A stretch of 64,000 nt of DNA from Acidobacteriaceae bacterium KBS 89 (lineage in GTDB: Bacteria; Acidobacteriota; Terriglobia; Terriglobales; Acidobacteriaceae), in NCBI GenBank assembly GCA_000381605.1, contig KB906755.1, positions 248,001-312,000 on the forward strand, given 5' to 3'. The translations under genes and the position numbers were made by a program. Position 1 is the stretch's first letter; each line of letters starts with the position of its first letter. The notes beneath the pieces were generated by a model. That model saw nothing but the letters and a program-made list of their open reading frames with translations, made no database searches and had not been told where the DNA came from. Shown here piece by piece: positions 8,526 through 17,241 of this stretch.

Positions 8526-9680
8526 TTAGGCTTCTGCAAGGTGTTGGTGCATGACATCCGCTGCGAGGTTCTGAAGAAGACCTTTCCTTTTAGCGAGTTG
8601 CGGCATCGGTTCGATGCCTGTCGCGTTCAGAATCGCTTCCCACCGATACACCCAATCATGCCGCATCAACGCTTGCTGCACATTAACACGGCGCATTCTA
8701 TCCGCCCTCTCTGGTTCACCATTCAGCATGTTCACGATCTTATCGATGTCCCCGGAATCATAAGGAACATCAATTACAGAATCAGGCCAATCGAAGAATT
8801 TCTCGAATTGGCCGTTGCTTGGACGCTCGCCCAGCATGATGGTCCCGGACGCCGCAGCTTCAAAATATCTATTGCCTATCTCAATCTGATCGGCTCGAAT
8901 ATCGGGCCGATCGATAAGCCCGGGATTCACAAGGAAATACCGGCTTCTTTTTAGGACATTGGCGAAGAGGTCCCGGTGTTCCGTTGGGTCGATTACCTGA
9001 TCGGCGGAAGTGCTGTCATACAAATAAAATAGACCCTTTTCGGCAGCCATTTTCAATAAAGTTCGGTGTGTTACCGCTGATCGGCGGCCAATACTATATA
9101 CGTCGACGACACGCTCTGGCGGATTCGGCCAAGGGTTAAAGCGAACCGTATCTACGCCGGGTGGCAGAAAAATGCATTTCTTCCCGATCCTCTCATTGAG
9201 AGGTGCAACGCTTTGACTGTAATAAAGGATTACAGTATCGAACTGCTCGAGCATGCGCAGGAAGTTGCTGTACGCGGCCATTTGCGTCACCCACAGCTCG
9301 TCGATCAGGCACACAGCCTTCTTGCAGTGCGACCTCCAATTGCTAAACGTGCTGACCCTCAGTAGGTCTGTTGGATCACCGCAAATCGCCAGAAATAAGT
9401 CATATTGTTCCTTGATTGGCGTCCACTCAATACCCGGATTTAGAACGAGAGGAGTGTGGTACGCGATTTGCTTTGCGACTGTATGTCCCCACCGGGTCGG
9501 GTCCAGACGAGGCGCAAGCAAGTCCACCGAATCAATCTGCGAGATTACGTCCTCAAATTCAAAGTGCGGACAGCGAAAGGGAAGCCTTTTGGACAAATTC
9601 CGTTGCGAGAAGATGAGGGTGCGTGGGTTTTGAGGCGGTTCGTTCGAGTATCCACCGCTCGTTGGGTTAGGGGTCGTCAT
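8526..9680 (-). CDS. Glycosyltransferase, CgeB/GT1-like
   Basis: 384 residues, ATG with GGAGG about 4 nt upstream. The C-terminal half has the nucleotide-sugar-binding layout of GT-B enzymes of the CgeB-like group: EIGNRYFEAAASGTIMLGER, then FDWPDSVIDVPYDSGD and a helical tail with RHDWVYRWEAIL. The N-terminal half is diverged. It probably adds one sugar of the EPS repeat unit from a cytoplasmic nucleotide donor. Donor and acceptor are unknown. Confidence 0.75.
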   Translation of the reverse strand: MTTPNPTSGGYSNEPPQNPRTLIFSQRNLSKRLPFRCPHFEFEDVISQIDSVDLLAPRLDPTRWGHTVAKQIAYHTPLVLNPGIEWTPIKEQYDLFLAICGDPTDLLRVSTFSNWRSHCKKAVCLIDELWVTQMAAYSNFLRMLEQFDTVILYYSQSVAPLNERIGKKCIFLPPGVDTVRFNPWPNPPERVVDVYSIGRRSAVTHRTLLKMAAEKGLFYLYDSTSADQVIDPTEHRDLFANVLKRSRYFLVNPGLIDRPDIRADQIEIGNRYFEAAASGTIMLGERPSNGQFEKFFDWPDSVIDVPYDSGDIDKIVNMLNGEPERADRMRRVNVQQALMRHDWVYRWEAILNATGIEPMPQLAKRKGLLQNLAADVMHQHLAEA

Positions 9681-9818
9681 AAACCTCCGTGTGATGTCCC
9701 GTAAATTCTCAGCATATTCCTAGAAGTACGACGCTTGGGCAGGCTCGAGCAATACCACTTAAAAGGCTTCGTAGATACAACGAGCAATTCAGTTGCCATA
9801 TCGTTGGCAGTGGGTGCC

Positions 9819-10358
9819 TCATCGAGAAAGTCGATCAACAAGCGACCAGTTTCGATCTTGCTCCGATACCACGGTAATTGTTTCAGGCCATTCTATGCCG
9901 AATGCAGGATCGTCAAATCTCACACCATTTGCGGCGTTCGGGGTATAGAACGCAGAGGAGATGTAGTGCATCTCCGTGGAATCCTCTAAGGTCTGGTATC
10001 CATGAGCACAATTCTCTGGCAAATACAGCGAGCGACCATTGTCTGCGCTTAATTCTGCACCGAACCATTGGCCGTAGGTCGGTGAATCGGGTCGGAGGTC
10101 GAGACCGACGTCAAACATAGCTCCTCTGGTGCATCGAACCAGTTTGGCTTCAAGCGCTGGTGCTACTTGGAAGTGCATTCCGCGAACGGTGCCCTTGCGC
10201 AAGCTGAACCCCATATTCGCTTGCACCGGTGCAAAGGCGATAGCGTTTTCCGCAAACTCTCTGACACACCAAGCTCGAAAAAAACGCCCGCGCTCATCCT
10301 CGTGAGAGTCCGGATCGATCGTCCAGACGCCAGGAATACTTGCTTGAGTGAAACGCAT
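9819..10358 (-). CDS. dTDP-4-dehydrorhamnose 3,5-epimerase-like (RmlC family) cupin
   Basis: 179 residues, the normal size for RmlC. It has the family landmarks: DERGRFFRAW near residue 25, the catalytic-His strand RKGTVRGMHFQ near 60, CTRGAMFDVGLDLRPDSPTYGQW near 85-105 and LYLPENCAHGYQTLED near 120. Its likely role is 3- and/or 5-epimerisation of a 4-keto-6-deoxy sugar nucleotide. No rmlA, rmlB or rmlD is present, but rfbF and rfbG are, so the substrate may be CDP-4-keto-6-deoxyglucose. That is inference from context. Confidence 0.85.
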   Translation of the reverse strand: MRFTQASIPGVWTIDPDSHEDERGRFFRAWCVREFAENAIAFAPVQANMGFSLRKGTVRGMHFQVAPALEAKLVRCTRGAMFDVGLDLRPDSPTYGQWFGAELSADNGRSLYLPENCAHGYQTLEDSTEMHYISSAFYTPNAANGVRFDDPAFGIEWPETITVVSEQDRNWSLVDRLSR

Positions 10359-10416
10359 ATCTTATGCCTATTCAAAGGAAGAGACCGCGACGTGGGCGAG
10401 AACGATTGACTAACAC

Positions 10417-11760
10417 TCAGGCATCGAGATCGGCCACGGTGGTGGGCTTGATTTCTATTGCTCTTTCGAACAGAATTGGGCGGGTTGACTCTTGCTGCAC
10501 CAGTCGTTGCCTGATCCAGTCAACCAGACGGCCCAAGAGGCTGCGTCCCACCCAGGGATTCCGCAGTTGCTGCACCAGATTGGGCTCTTCTGTCGGAATG
10601 TCGACAAAGCTGCTGCTCAAAATGGGATCGGGTGCACCTGGCGCGCTGAGTAATGCCTGCGGAAAATAAGCGATCCGGCTGTTGCCCGTCACGCTCAGAG
10701 TATGCGGCACAGGCTGCTCCTTCAGGTGGGACCAGAAAGCGGCAACTAGGTCCCGGCCTTCGCCCAGTGGCAACGGGCACGGGGGAGTGCACCGCGGATT
10801 CATCTCAATGAGGTATGTTTCGCCAGTGCGCTCTTCGATGACGAAATCGAGGCCGAAAAACCCTGAGAGCCGAAGGCGCCGCGCGATGCGCGCGGCTGCT
10901 CGCATCATTTCGTCGCCGGGAACCACCTCGACGATCGTGGCAGGCCCTGTCGGCCCCTGAGATTGGATGACCTCGACGGCGATCCCCGCCAACAATTCGC
11001 CTTCGCGACAAACAACAGCGCAATTCGCCGGGCGTCCCGAGATGAATGCCTGAGCGATCGCCGCCGGACGCGGACGGCTCCAATCCAGATAGACCCAGCC
11101 GCGGTCACGATTCAGGGACATTCGCTTCATTAACTCAAGCGCCCCGGGTCTACCTGTCAACTCACGGAAGCACTCCCCGGCTTCCGCGAGACTGTAAACC
11201 ACGCGGACGCCTCGGCCTCCCCACGTTCCGTCAGTCTTGAGGACCCAAGGCAGCGGGATCTCGGCGCTCAAATGGTCTAGATCTGAAACTTCTTCAATCC
11301 TATGGATCTTCGGCACTCGGACGCCTTCTTCGAGGGCGATCTGTAGCAGAGCATGGCGATTGGAAACAATAGAAAAGCTCTGCGGCGAACCGAGAGACCG
11401 CTCGATCAGCAGCGAGATCGCGAGCGCCGCGCCGCTTTCTGCCTGACAGGCCACATACAGTTCGTGTAGATGCTGCACGCTGCGATCGCATGCGGGAACA
11501 ATGATGTCCGGACGAAATGTCTCGACGGCCATGCGCAACGAAGACAGCGGCTGAAAACCGCTGTAGGGAAAGATCTGCACGCGCTCGCCGAGACTCTCCA
11601 CGGGATGACCGGGATTGGCGGACAACACTGCCACCTTGGCGCCGAGCCTATCAAACCGCATCGCTAGCCGGGGGACGACGGTCCAGCGATTAGTGTCGGT
11701 CAGAAGGATGCGCGGATTTGCTAATGAATCCCCGCGCGGATTCCGAAGTCTTTCTTGCAT
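10417..11760 (-). CDS. ATP-grasp domain ligase
   Basis: 447 residues. The N-terminal part (RILLTDTNRWTVVPRLAMRF) resembles a pre-ATP-grasp Rossmann domain. The nucleotide-binding loop is VLKTDGTWGGRGVRVV. The metal-binding segment is FGLDFVIEERTGETYLIEMN followed by PRCTPPCPLP. ATP-grasp enzymes activate a carboxylate as acyl-phosphate and join it to an amine or thiol. In an EPS cluster with a uronic-acid dehydrogenase, amide formation on a uronic acid, or ligation of an amino acid, is plausible but unproven. It lies between an FMO-like gene and an RmlC-like gene. Confidence 0.75.
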   Translation of the reverse strand: MQERLRNPRGDSLANPRILLTDTNRWTVVPRLAMRFDRLGAKVAVLSANPGHPVESLGERVQIFPYSGFQPLSSLRMAVETFRPDIIVPACDRSVQHLHELYVACQAESGAALAISLLIERSLGSPQSFSIVSNRHALLQIALEEGVRVPKIHRIEEVSDLDHLSAEIPLPWVLKTDGTWGGRGVRVVYSLAEAGECFRELTGRPGALELMKRMSLNRDRGWVYLDWSRPRPAAIAQAFISGRPANCAVVCREGELLAGIAVEVIQSQGPTGPATIVEVVPGDEMMRAAARIARRLRLSGFFGLDFVIEERTGETYLIEMNPRCTPPCPLPLGEGRDLVAAFWSHLKEQPVPHTLSVTGNSRIAYFPQALLSAPGAPDPILSSSFVDIPTEEPNLVQQLRNPWVGRSLLGRLVDWIRQRLVQQESTRPILFERAIEIKPTTVADLDA

Positions 11761-11795
11761 CTGAATTTCTCTGTCTTTCTTGCTTTTGAATTCTC

Positions 11796-13079
11796 TCAGT
11801 AAGAGGGTGTCAGGTTCGTCGGAAGATCTGGACTGTGCCCATTTTCCCTGCCTTTCAGCAAGGAATGGCCAAGCAAGCGGCCCAGGTGCGAGGAGAGATG
11901 ACGCGCGGCAAAATCGGAGCCGTAGGCAAAACGCATCAATGGACCGAAAGTGCTGGCGGCGCTCACGCCAACGAAATAGAGCCCGGGGACCGAGGATTCG
12001 AAGGTATCGGAGAGAGCGGGTGCTCGTTCGGTGGTCAAAATCCTGACCCGCAAGGCGGGGTCGAGAAATTGCAGGCGCTCCAAGTCGACTCGGTAGCCGG
12101 TGGCTGCAATAACATGGTCGGCCACCGCAGTCTGATTTCCGTTCTGACGGTCGGTCAAGCGCAGGGTGACCTGGTTCTGTTGCACAGTGGCACCCGAGAC
12201 CTCGACTCCGAGATGCAGAGGTACCTTTCCTACGACGCGATCGCGGACAAACCAGCCTGGAGCCGGTCCGAGCGTCTTTCGAAGACGATCAAGCCTGATC
12301 TTTCGCGGCAGAAGCCGGAAAACTCGTGGAGCCTTCACATAGAAAAGCAGTTGCATACCGGCGCCGAGGCCGGTAGTCGGCCGCAAAATGCGATCCCTCA
12401 GAGAGCGAGGCTGAGGCGGATCGTGAAAACGGATGACGGAAGTGCGGGCCACCACCTCTACATTCGCTCCAGCCTCGTGCAGCAAAGCCGCCAAGTCGAG
12501 AGCCGAAGACCCTCCGCCTACCACGATCACGTGCTGGCCGCGAAACTTCTCAACGTCGCTGTGCTCCGAGCTATGGCTGACAAAACCGCGCGGAAGTGTT
12601 GAAAACGGAGCTGGTATGTGCGCGTACGGAACGATGCCCGCGGCGACGATAACGCGGCGTGCAAAGAACGTTTCGCCATTGTCCAGATGCAATTCAAAGC
12701 CGGAGGCAGCTTGACGGATAGAAGCGACTGTCTTTGGTTCCAGAGCCGGCACAAATCGCTTCTGGAACTCGAGCCCATAACTAACGAATGTCTTCACAGG
12801 CACCGGGAGACCAGTGTCCGCGTACGGCAGTCCTCTTTCTTCGCAGAAGCCGCGAAGCGTAAATGCAGAATCCGGGTCTGATAGGGACGACGCAAACCCC
12901 TCCGATTTCAGGTGCATTCCTTTGGGCATCCGTTTCGACCAGGCGCTCATGGGATCACCAAAGATGCGAAACGGAATACCACGCGCACTGAGGTGGGCTG
13001 CGATAGACAGACCATACGGCCCGGCCCCAACTATGGCCACCTCGACGGCGTCAGTGGATGACAAGTTACCTTTCTTCAT
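11796..13079 (-). CDS. Flavin-dependent monooxygenase-like (FMO/lysine N-hydroxylase-like) oxidoreductase
   Basis: 427 residues. The FAD-binding GAGPYGLSIAAHL is at residues ~17-29. The NADPH-binding VVGGGSSALDLAALLHEAG is near 160-180. The ATGYRVD motif of flavin monooxygenases is near 315. This two-Rossmann order matches FMO, Baeyer-Villiger and N-hydroxylating enzymes. The ATG overlaps the upstream glycosyltransferase stop by 4 nt, and the next gene downstream encodes the ATP-grasp protein, so the pair is probably translated together. The substrate is unknown. An N-hydroxylation or sugar/amine oxidation is possible. Confidence 0.75.
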   Translation of the reverse strand: MKKGNLSSTDAVEVAIVGAGPYGLSIAAHLSARGIPFRIFGDPMSAWSKRMPKGMHLKSEGFASSLSDPDSAFTLRGFCEERGLPYADTGLPVPVKTFVSYGLEFQKRFVPALEPKTVASIRQAASGFELHLDNGETFFARRVIVAAGIVPYAHIPAPFSTLPRGFVSHSSEHSDVEKFRGQHVIVVGGGSSALDLAALLHEAGANVEVVARTSVIRFHDPPQPRSLRDRILRPTTGLGAGMQLLFYVKAPRVFRLLPRKIRLDRLRKTLGPAPGWFVRDRVVGKVPLHLGVEVSGATVQQNQVTLRLTDRQNGNQTAVADHVIAATGYRVDLERLQFLDPALRVRILTTERAPALSDTFESSVPGLYFVGVSAASTFGPLMRFAYGSDFAARHLSSHLGRLLGHSLLKGRENGHSPDLPTNLTPSY

Positions 13080-14332
13080 TGTGCGCTCTCAACCTGTTCC
13101 TTTCCCGAGGGTGGGGCGGCCGCGCCCCCTGCAATGTCTGCCCGACCCGTTTTGAAAATGGCTCGGTCATAGGCCTTCAACAGGTTAGGAACAGAAAATT
13201 CCCAAGCGAGTTGGGTTGCGACACGATCGCGCCCCACTCCGCCCATTCTGCTGCGTTCCTCGGGATGGTCGAGGAGCCACAGAATCTTAGCGGCGAAATC
13301 CTCAGCCCCGAGGTCGGCCCGTGCGTAAAGAGAAGCCTCGCCCGCACTGAAGCGTCCTTCTCGGAGATCAAACTGCACGATGGGCTTGCCTAAAGCCATG
13401 TACTCCATCACCTTGATCATCGTGGAGATATCGTTCATCTCGCAGGGCTTGTCGGGATTGACGCAAACATCGGCTGTGGACAGCACTCGCAGCAGATGCT
13501 CGTCCGGGATACGGCCCGTAAAATCCACCGTGTCTGCCAGATTCATTTGCGTGATCATCTGACGCAATCCTGTAAGGCCCGGGCCGCCGCCCACACATGT
13601 GAAATGTACATCGGTACGCCCCGATGCTTTGATACGAGCGGCCACCTCCAGCAGGATCTCGAGCCCGTCCTGTTCACTCATCGTTCCAACATAGCCGACG
13701 AGGAATTTCTTTCCATACCTCAGTGCAGGATCGGGAGGAACTAGACGGAACGTTTCCAGGTCGGGTCCATTGCGCACCACTAGCACGTCGTCCGGCTCCA
13801 TTCCTCCGCGAGACAGCGCCAGGTCTCGATAGCTGGAATTCGTTGCAATGACAACGTCGCTCGCCCGATACGTCAGACGTTCCAGCCAAACCTGAGCCTG
13901 GTAATAAGAGTCCTTTCTTTCATATTTGGAGTGATACAGTTCCGGGCCAGCATCATGTTGATCGAAAATGTACTTCACCCCAAACAGACGGAAGGGAAGA
14001 GCGACTAGAAAGATGTTGTCCGGCGGATTGCAGCCCTGAATCACGTGGAATCCACGCGTAAAAAATATCCACCAGGAAAATAAAAATTCCCAGAACAACG
14101 CACACCCATACTCCCACAGATAACCGAGAGGCCGGTTGGCCTCCTTCGGCATGGGATGTCGGTAGATGTGAATGCCCTCAAGGATTTCATGAGTCTGCCA
14201 ATAGCCCTTGCCCCGCGGACTGAGCACGCTCACTTCGTATCCGTGCTGATGAAGCGCGCGTGCTTCCTTCCACACGCGACTATCGAAGGGTACAGGCAAA
14301 TTTTCAACGATGATCAGTATTTTCTTTCCCAC
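13076..14332 (-). CDS. Glycosyltransferase family 4 (WcaI-like)
   Basis: 418 residues, GTG start with AAGGA about 6 nt upstream. The N-terminus is LIIVENLPVPFDSRVWKEAR, the acceptor-side motif of GT4 enzymes. The C-terminal donor-binding half has VGTMSEQDGLEILLEVA, the E-P-D-E-like segment and VMEYMALGKPIVQFDL. It transfers a sugar from a nucleotide donor to the lipid-linked EPS intermediate in the cytoplasm. It overlaps the FMO-like gene by 4 nt. Confidence 0.85.
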   Translation of the reverse strand: MGKKILIIVENLPVPFDSRVWKEARALHQHGYEVSVLSPRGKGYWQTHEILEGIHIYRHPMPKEANRPLGYLWEYGCALFWEFLFSWWIFFTRGFHVIQGCNPPDNIFLVALPFRLFGVKYIFDQHDAGPELYHSKYERKDSYYQAQVWLERLTYRASDVVIATNSSYRDLALSRGGMEPDDVLVVRNGPDLETFRLVPPDPALRYGKKFLVGYVGTMSEQDGLEILLEVAARIKASGRTDVHFTCVGGGPGLTGLRQMITQMNLADTVDFTGRIPDEHLLRVLSTADVCVNPDKPCEMNDISTMIKVMEYMALGKPIVQFDLREGRFSAGEASLYARADLGAEDFAAKILWLLDHPEERSRMGGVGRDRVATQLAWEFSVPNLLKAYDRAIFKTGRADIAGGAAAPPSGKEQVESAQ

Positions 14333-14341
14333 GGTTGATCC

Positions 14342-15559
14342 TTATATTGCGTTATACAAACCTGCCAGCGCACACAGCATAGTGGCTTGGCCCCAGTGGA
14401 GAGTGGGAGTTTTGTTGACAACCCAGCGTGAATAACGCCGGTAATAAAAGTGACCGTCATGATCCTGCATGTTGTCAATCGTCCACTCGGCGACCTTAAG
14501 AGCCAGCGCGATAGCCTCGTTGTCGTAATCGCGAAAAAAAACGAGTGTATCAATAGCTTGTGAGCAGCACTGGATATCAATCGGAAGTGTCTTGCCATCG
14601 TAGTATCTCGGTGTTCCGTTCGCTAAAAAGAATGTTTCCTTCCAATATCGATAGCCGAGCATCATGTGGCTCGTGAATTGCGTATCCCCGGTACTCTCCG
14701 TGTAGTGCTTGAAGCAATCCAATACATAGGCGGTGTGAAAGTTGTCGACCCAGTGCAGATTCTGCTTTTCGCCGTAGAACCAAGCTCCGTCAGCTCTCTG
14801 ATGCTGCGCCGTATACTGAATTGCCTTGCGCGCCAATTCCAAATACGCCGCATTGCGCGTGATCTTCCATGTGCGCGCGAGGAGGCTGGCGCCCAAAGTA
14901 TTGGCGTTGTGCACCTGACTATTCTTGCCTGGGACATACGCAATACAGGCCGCCTCTCCATCTGGGAATGTCTCTAAGTCGCGCAGAATATGCTCGCAAG
15001 AACTCTGTGCGATTTGAAGATATTCTTGCCGCCCGAAGTGTTCCCAGCCGTCCAGAAACGCATGGCCGATCAGAGAAGTCCAGACCACGGTCGGTGTTCC
15101 GGCTGGGAGGTAAAACGTACGCGATTGATAGTCAAAATGATTCCCCCAGCAGGCTCCGCTATATCCTGGCGACTGATTTTGGATAAGCCACTGTAGCGCC
15201 ATCAGGGCGTGGTCTGCCCAGGCGGGGTCGTCAGTGGCTTCGTGGAGGCGAATGAAGCCCCGGGCCAGAAAGCCCATGCCTTTGGTCGAGCGTTCTCGAG
15301 CTACCCCTAGGAGCGGACGAAGGTTCACCGGGAATCGGCGCATGCCCTGTTGGAGCACTGTCCGCAGCAGGACACTGTTGAATGTCAAGGGACGAACGTA
15401 GCGTGCGTTCAATCCATCGAACGTGTCATAACCACGGTAGTCGTGGATTTCGAGCCAGTGCGACAGCCGCCCTATCGAATCGAGCAGCACGGATTTTGCG
15501 CTTGCAGGCGGATCGGCCGATGCCGGGCTCTCAAGCGTAAGTGAGCGGGCTGCGATCAT
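14342..15559 (-). CDS. Alpha/alpha-toroid (six-hairpin-like) protein of unknown function
   Basis: 405 residues, ATG with GGAAGGG upstream. It is rich in repeating helical hairpins with aromatic residues (ADHALMALQWLIQNQSPGYS, WVDNFHTAYVLDCFKHY, WTIDNMQDHDGHFYYRRYS). These suggest an (alpha/alpha) barrel as in six-hairpin glycosidases and sugar epimerases. No catalytic residue can be assigned with confidence. There is no signal peptide, so it is probably cytoplasmic. Its 5' end overlaps the GDP-mannose dehydrogenase 3' end by ~29 nt, indicating coupled expression. Similar proteins occur in EPS loci, so a role in sugar processing is inferred. Confidence 0.65.
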   Translation of the reverse strand: MIAARSLTLESPASADPPASAKSVLLDSIGRLSHWLEIHDYRGYDTFDGLNARYVRPLTFNSVLLRTVLQQGMRRFPVNLRPLLGVARERSTKGMGFLARGFIRLHEATDDPAWADHALMALQWLIQNQSPGYSGACWGNHFDYQSRTFYLPAGTPTVVWTSLIGHAFLDGWEHFGRQEYLQIAQSSCEHILRDLETFPDGEAACIAYVPGKNSQVHNANTLGASLLARTWKITRNAAYLELARKAIQYTAQHQRADGAWFYGEKQNLHWVDNFHTAYVLDCFKHYTESTGDTQFTSHMMLGYRYWKETFFLANGTPRYYDGKTLPIDIQCCSQAIDTLVFFRDYDNEAIALALKVAEWTIDNMQDHDGHFYYRRYSRWVVNKTPTLHWGQATMLCALAGLYNAI

Positions 15560-16844
15560 ATTTCCCTTCCGGAGTGGTCATTCGGACAAAGTCGATCAAA
15601 CACTGATCTGCGCGGAGTTTCTGCGGCACCTTTTTGAATTCCGGATCGCTGTTGCCGATCACAATGGTCTGCGCCCAAGCCAAAACGTCTTCGGCCTCGG
15701 GAACCATGAGGCGCGAGATGTGGGGAATACGATTGAGAATAAACTCGCGATTGGCGCCCGTCAGCGCGGCGATGTTCACGTTGCGGTCGTAGATGCGGAG
15801 ATCATAGCCCTTGCCGATCAGACGCTCAATCACCTCGATCATCGGGCTCTCGCGCAGATCATCGGTTCCGGCTTTGAAGCTGAATCCAAGAACCCCAATG
15901 CGGGAGTTGCCGGTCTCCATCACCTGCTTTAGGCCGCGCACAATCTGCATCTCGTTACTGGGTAGAACGGAGTTAAGGATCGGGAGTTGCAAATCGTGCA
16001 TGCGCGCCTGGTATGAAAGCGCCCGCAGGTCCTTCGGAAGGCAGGATCCGCCGAAGGCGAATCCAGGGCGTAAATAGGCTGACGAGATATTCAGCTTGCG
16101 GTCTTCGCAAAAAATATCCATCACCTTCTGTGCGTCGATTTCCAACGAGTCGCACAAATTCCCGATCTCGTTGGCGAACCCGATTTTAAGAGCGTGCCAG
16201 CAATTATCAACGTACTTGATCATCTCGGCCGTGTGCAGATCTGTCCGAATGAGCGGCGCGGGAATCGCCTCGTAAAGAGATGCAACCAGGTCGCCGCTGA
16301 GACGGTCCATTTCGCCAATGACGGTCTTTGGGGGCTGCCGGAAATCGGCGACTGCCGTGCCCTCCCTTAGGAATTCGGGATTGTTGCAGACACCGAAATC
16401 CTTTCCGATTTTCTTGGCGGAAAATTCCTCGATAGTTGGAATCACAACCTTGTGCATCGTGCCTGGGAGAATTGTGCTGCGAATCACTACGGTGTGGTAT
16501 GCATCTTTCGTCCGAAGCGCTTCTCCGATCTGCTCACAAATGCGGCGGATGAATCGGAGGTCTAGATCGCCATTGGGTAAGCTGGGTGTGCCGACGCAGA
16601 CGAAAGACAAGTCGGATTCCATAACGGCCTGGAGCGGATCCGTTGTGGCCCGGATCCTGCCGGTCTTTGTGTGCCGGGCGATAATGCCATCAATCTCCGG
16701 TTCAATGATCGGCGAATGTCCTTGATTAATGAAGTCAACCTTGACCTGAACGGGGTCTACACCAACAATTTCATGGCCCTCAACTGCGAAACATCCGGCG
16801 CAAACTGTTCCAACGTATCCCAAACCAAACACACTTATTTTCAC
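15531..16844 (-). CDS. algD: GDP-mannose 6-dehydrogenase (UDP-glucose/GDP-mannose dehydrogenase family)
   Basis: 437 residues from the GTG at 16844, with AAGGA about 7 nt upstream; a TTG at 16850 is too close to that site. The N-terminus ISVFGLGYVGTVCAGCFAVE closely fits AlgD. The catalytic loop FAFGGSCLPKDLRAL contains the active-site Cys and is the GDP-mannose rather than UDP-glucose version. Length matches AlgD (about 436). It oxidises GDP-mannose to GDP-mannuronate with NAD. No alginate polymerase genes (Alg8/Alg44) are present, so the product is probably a precursor for a mannuronate-containing EPS. It is the first gene of the second minus-strand half. Confidence 0.85.
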   Translation of the reverse strand: MKISVFGLGYVGTVCAGCFAVEGHEIVGVDPVQVKVDFINQGHSPIIEPEIDGIIARHTKTGRIRATTDPLQAVMESDLSFVCVGTPSLPNGDLDLRFIRRICEQIGEALRTKDAYHTVVIRSTILPGTMHKVVIPTIEEFSAKKIGKDFGVCNNPEFLREGTAVADFRQPPKTVIGEMDRLSGDLVASLYEAIPAPLIRTDLHTAEMIKYVDNCWHALKIGFANEIGNLCDSLEIDAQKVMDIFCEDRKLNISSAYLRPGFAFGGSCLPKDLRALSYQARMHDLQLPILNSVLPSNEMQIVRGLKQVMETGNSRIGVLGFSFKAGTDDLRESPMIEVIERLIGKGYDLRIYDRNVNIAALTGANREFILNRIPHISRLMVPEAEDVLAWAQTIVIGNSDPEFKKVPQKLRADQCLIDFVRMTTPEGKYDRSPLTYA

Positions 16845-17241
16845 ACTCAATTCCTTTCTCCGCTCGTTGAGCGGAGGGGGCTGTGGGGAAGTAAGAAGAG
16901 AAATCTAGACTCGACCGCGAAGTTGCTTAAGCGCATGTTGGATAGCCACGGGATGCATACTTGAGAATCAGCGTGAAGATCGTTCGATATGAATACTTTA
17001 GCAGTGTTGATGCGGAAGGATTAAGCCTTTGTTTAGCACTGGTGTCGGCGGTCTACAACTTACGTGGTCTGGCATTAAACAGAGGTACAATAGTATCAAG
17101 ACTAAAGTAACGCATTATGCTCCGGATGCTTCAGATGGCCTAGTGTGTTGATCTTGTTTTCCTCGATTGAGGATTGAAGAATTGGCATCAAAAAGGCCGC
17201 GGTTTATGTTTCGTTATTTCAAATCGCATCCAGGAGTTTCC
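16845..17241. other. Divergent intergenic region
   Basis: About 400 bp between the divergently transcribed dehydrogenase and beta-helix genes. It must hold promoters for both. It is A+T-richer than its flanks in the middle. TACAAT near 17087 could be a -10 for the + strand, but no well-placed -35 is visible. No small gene or repeat was found. Confidence 0.5.
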
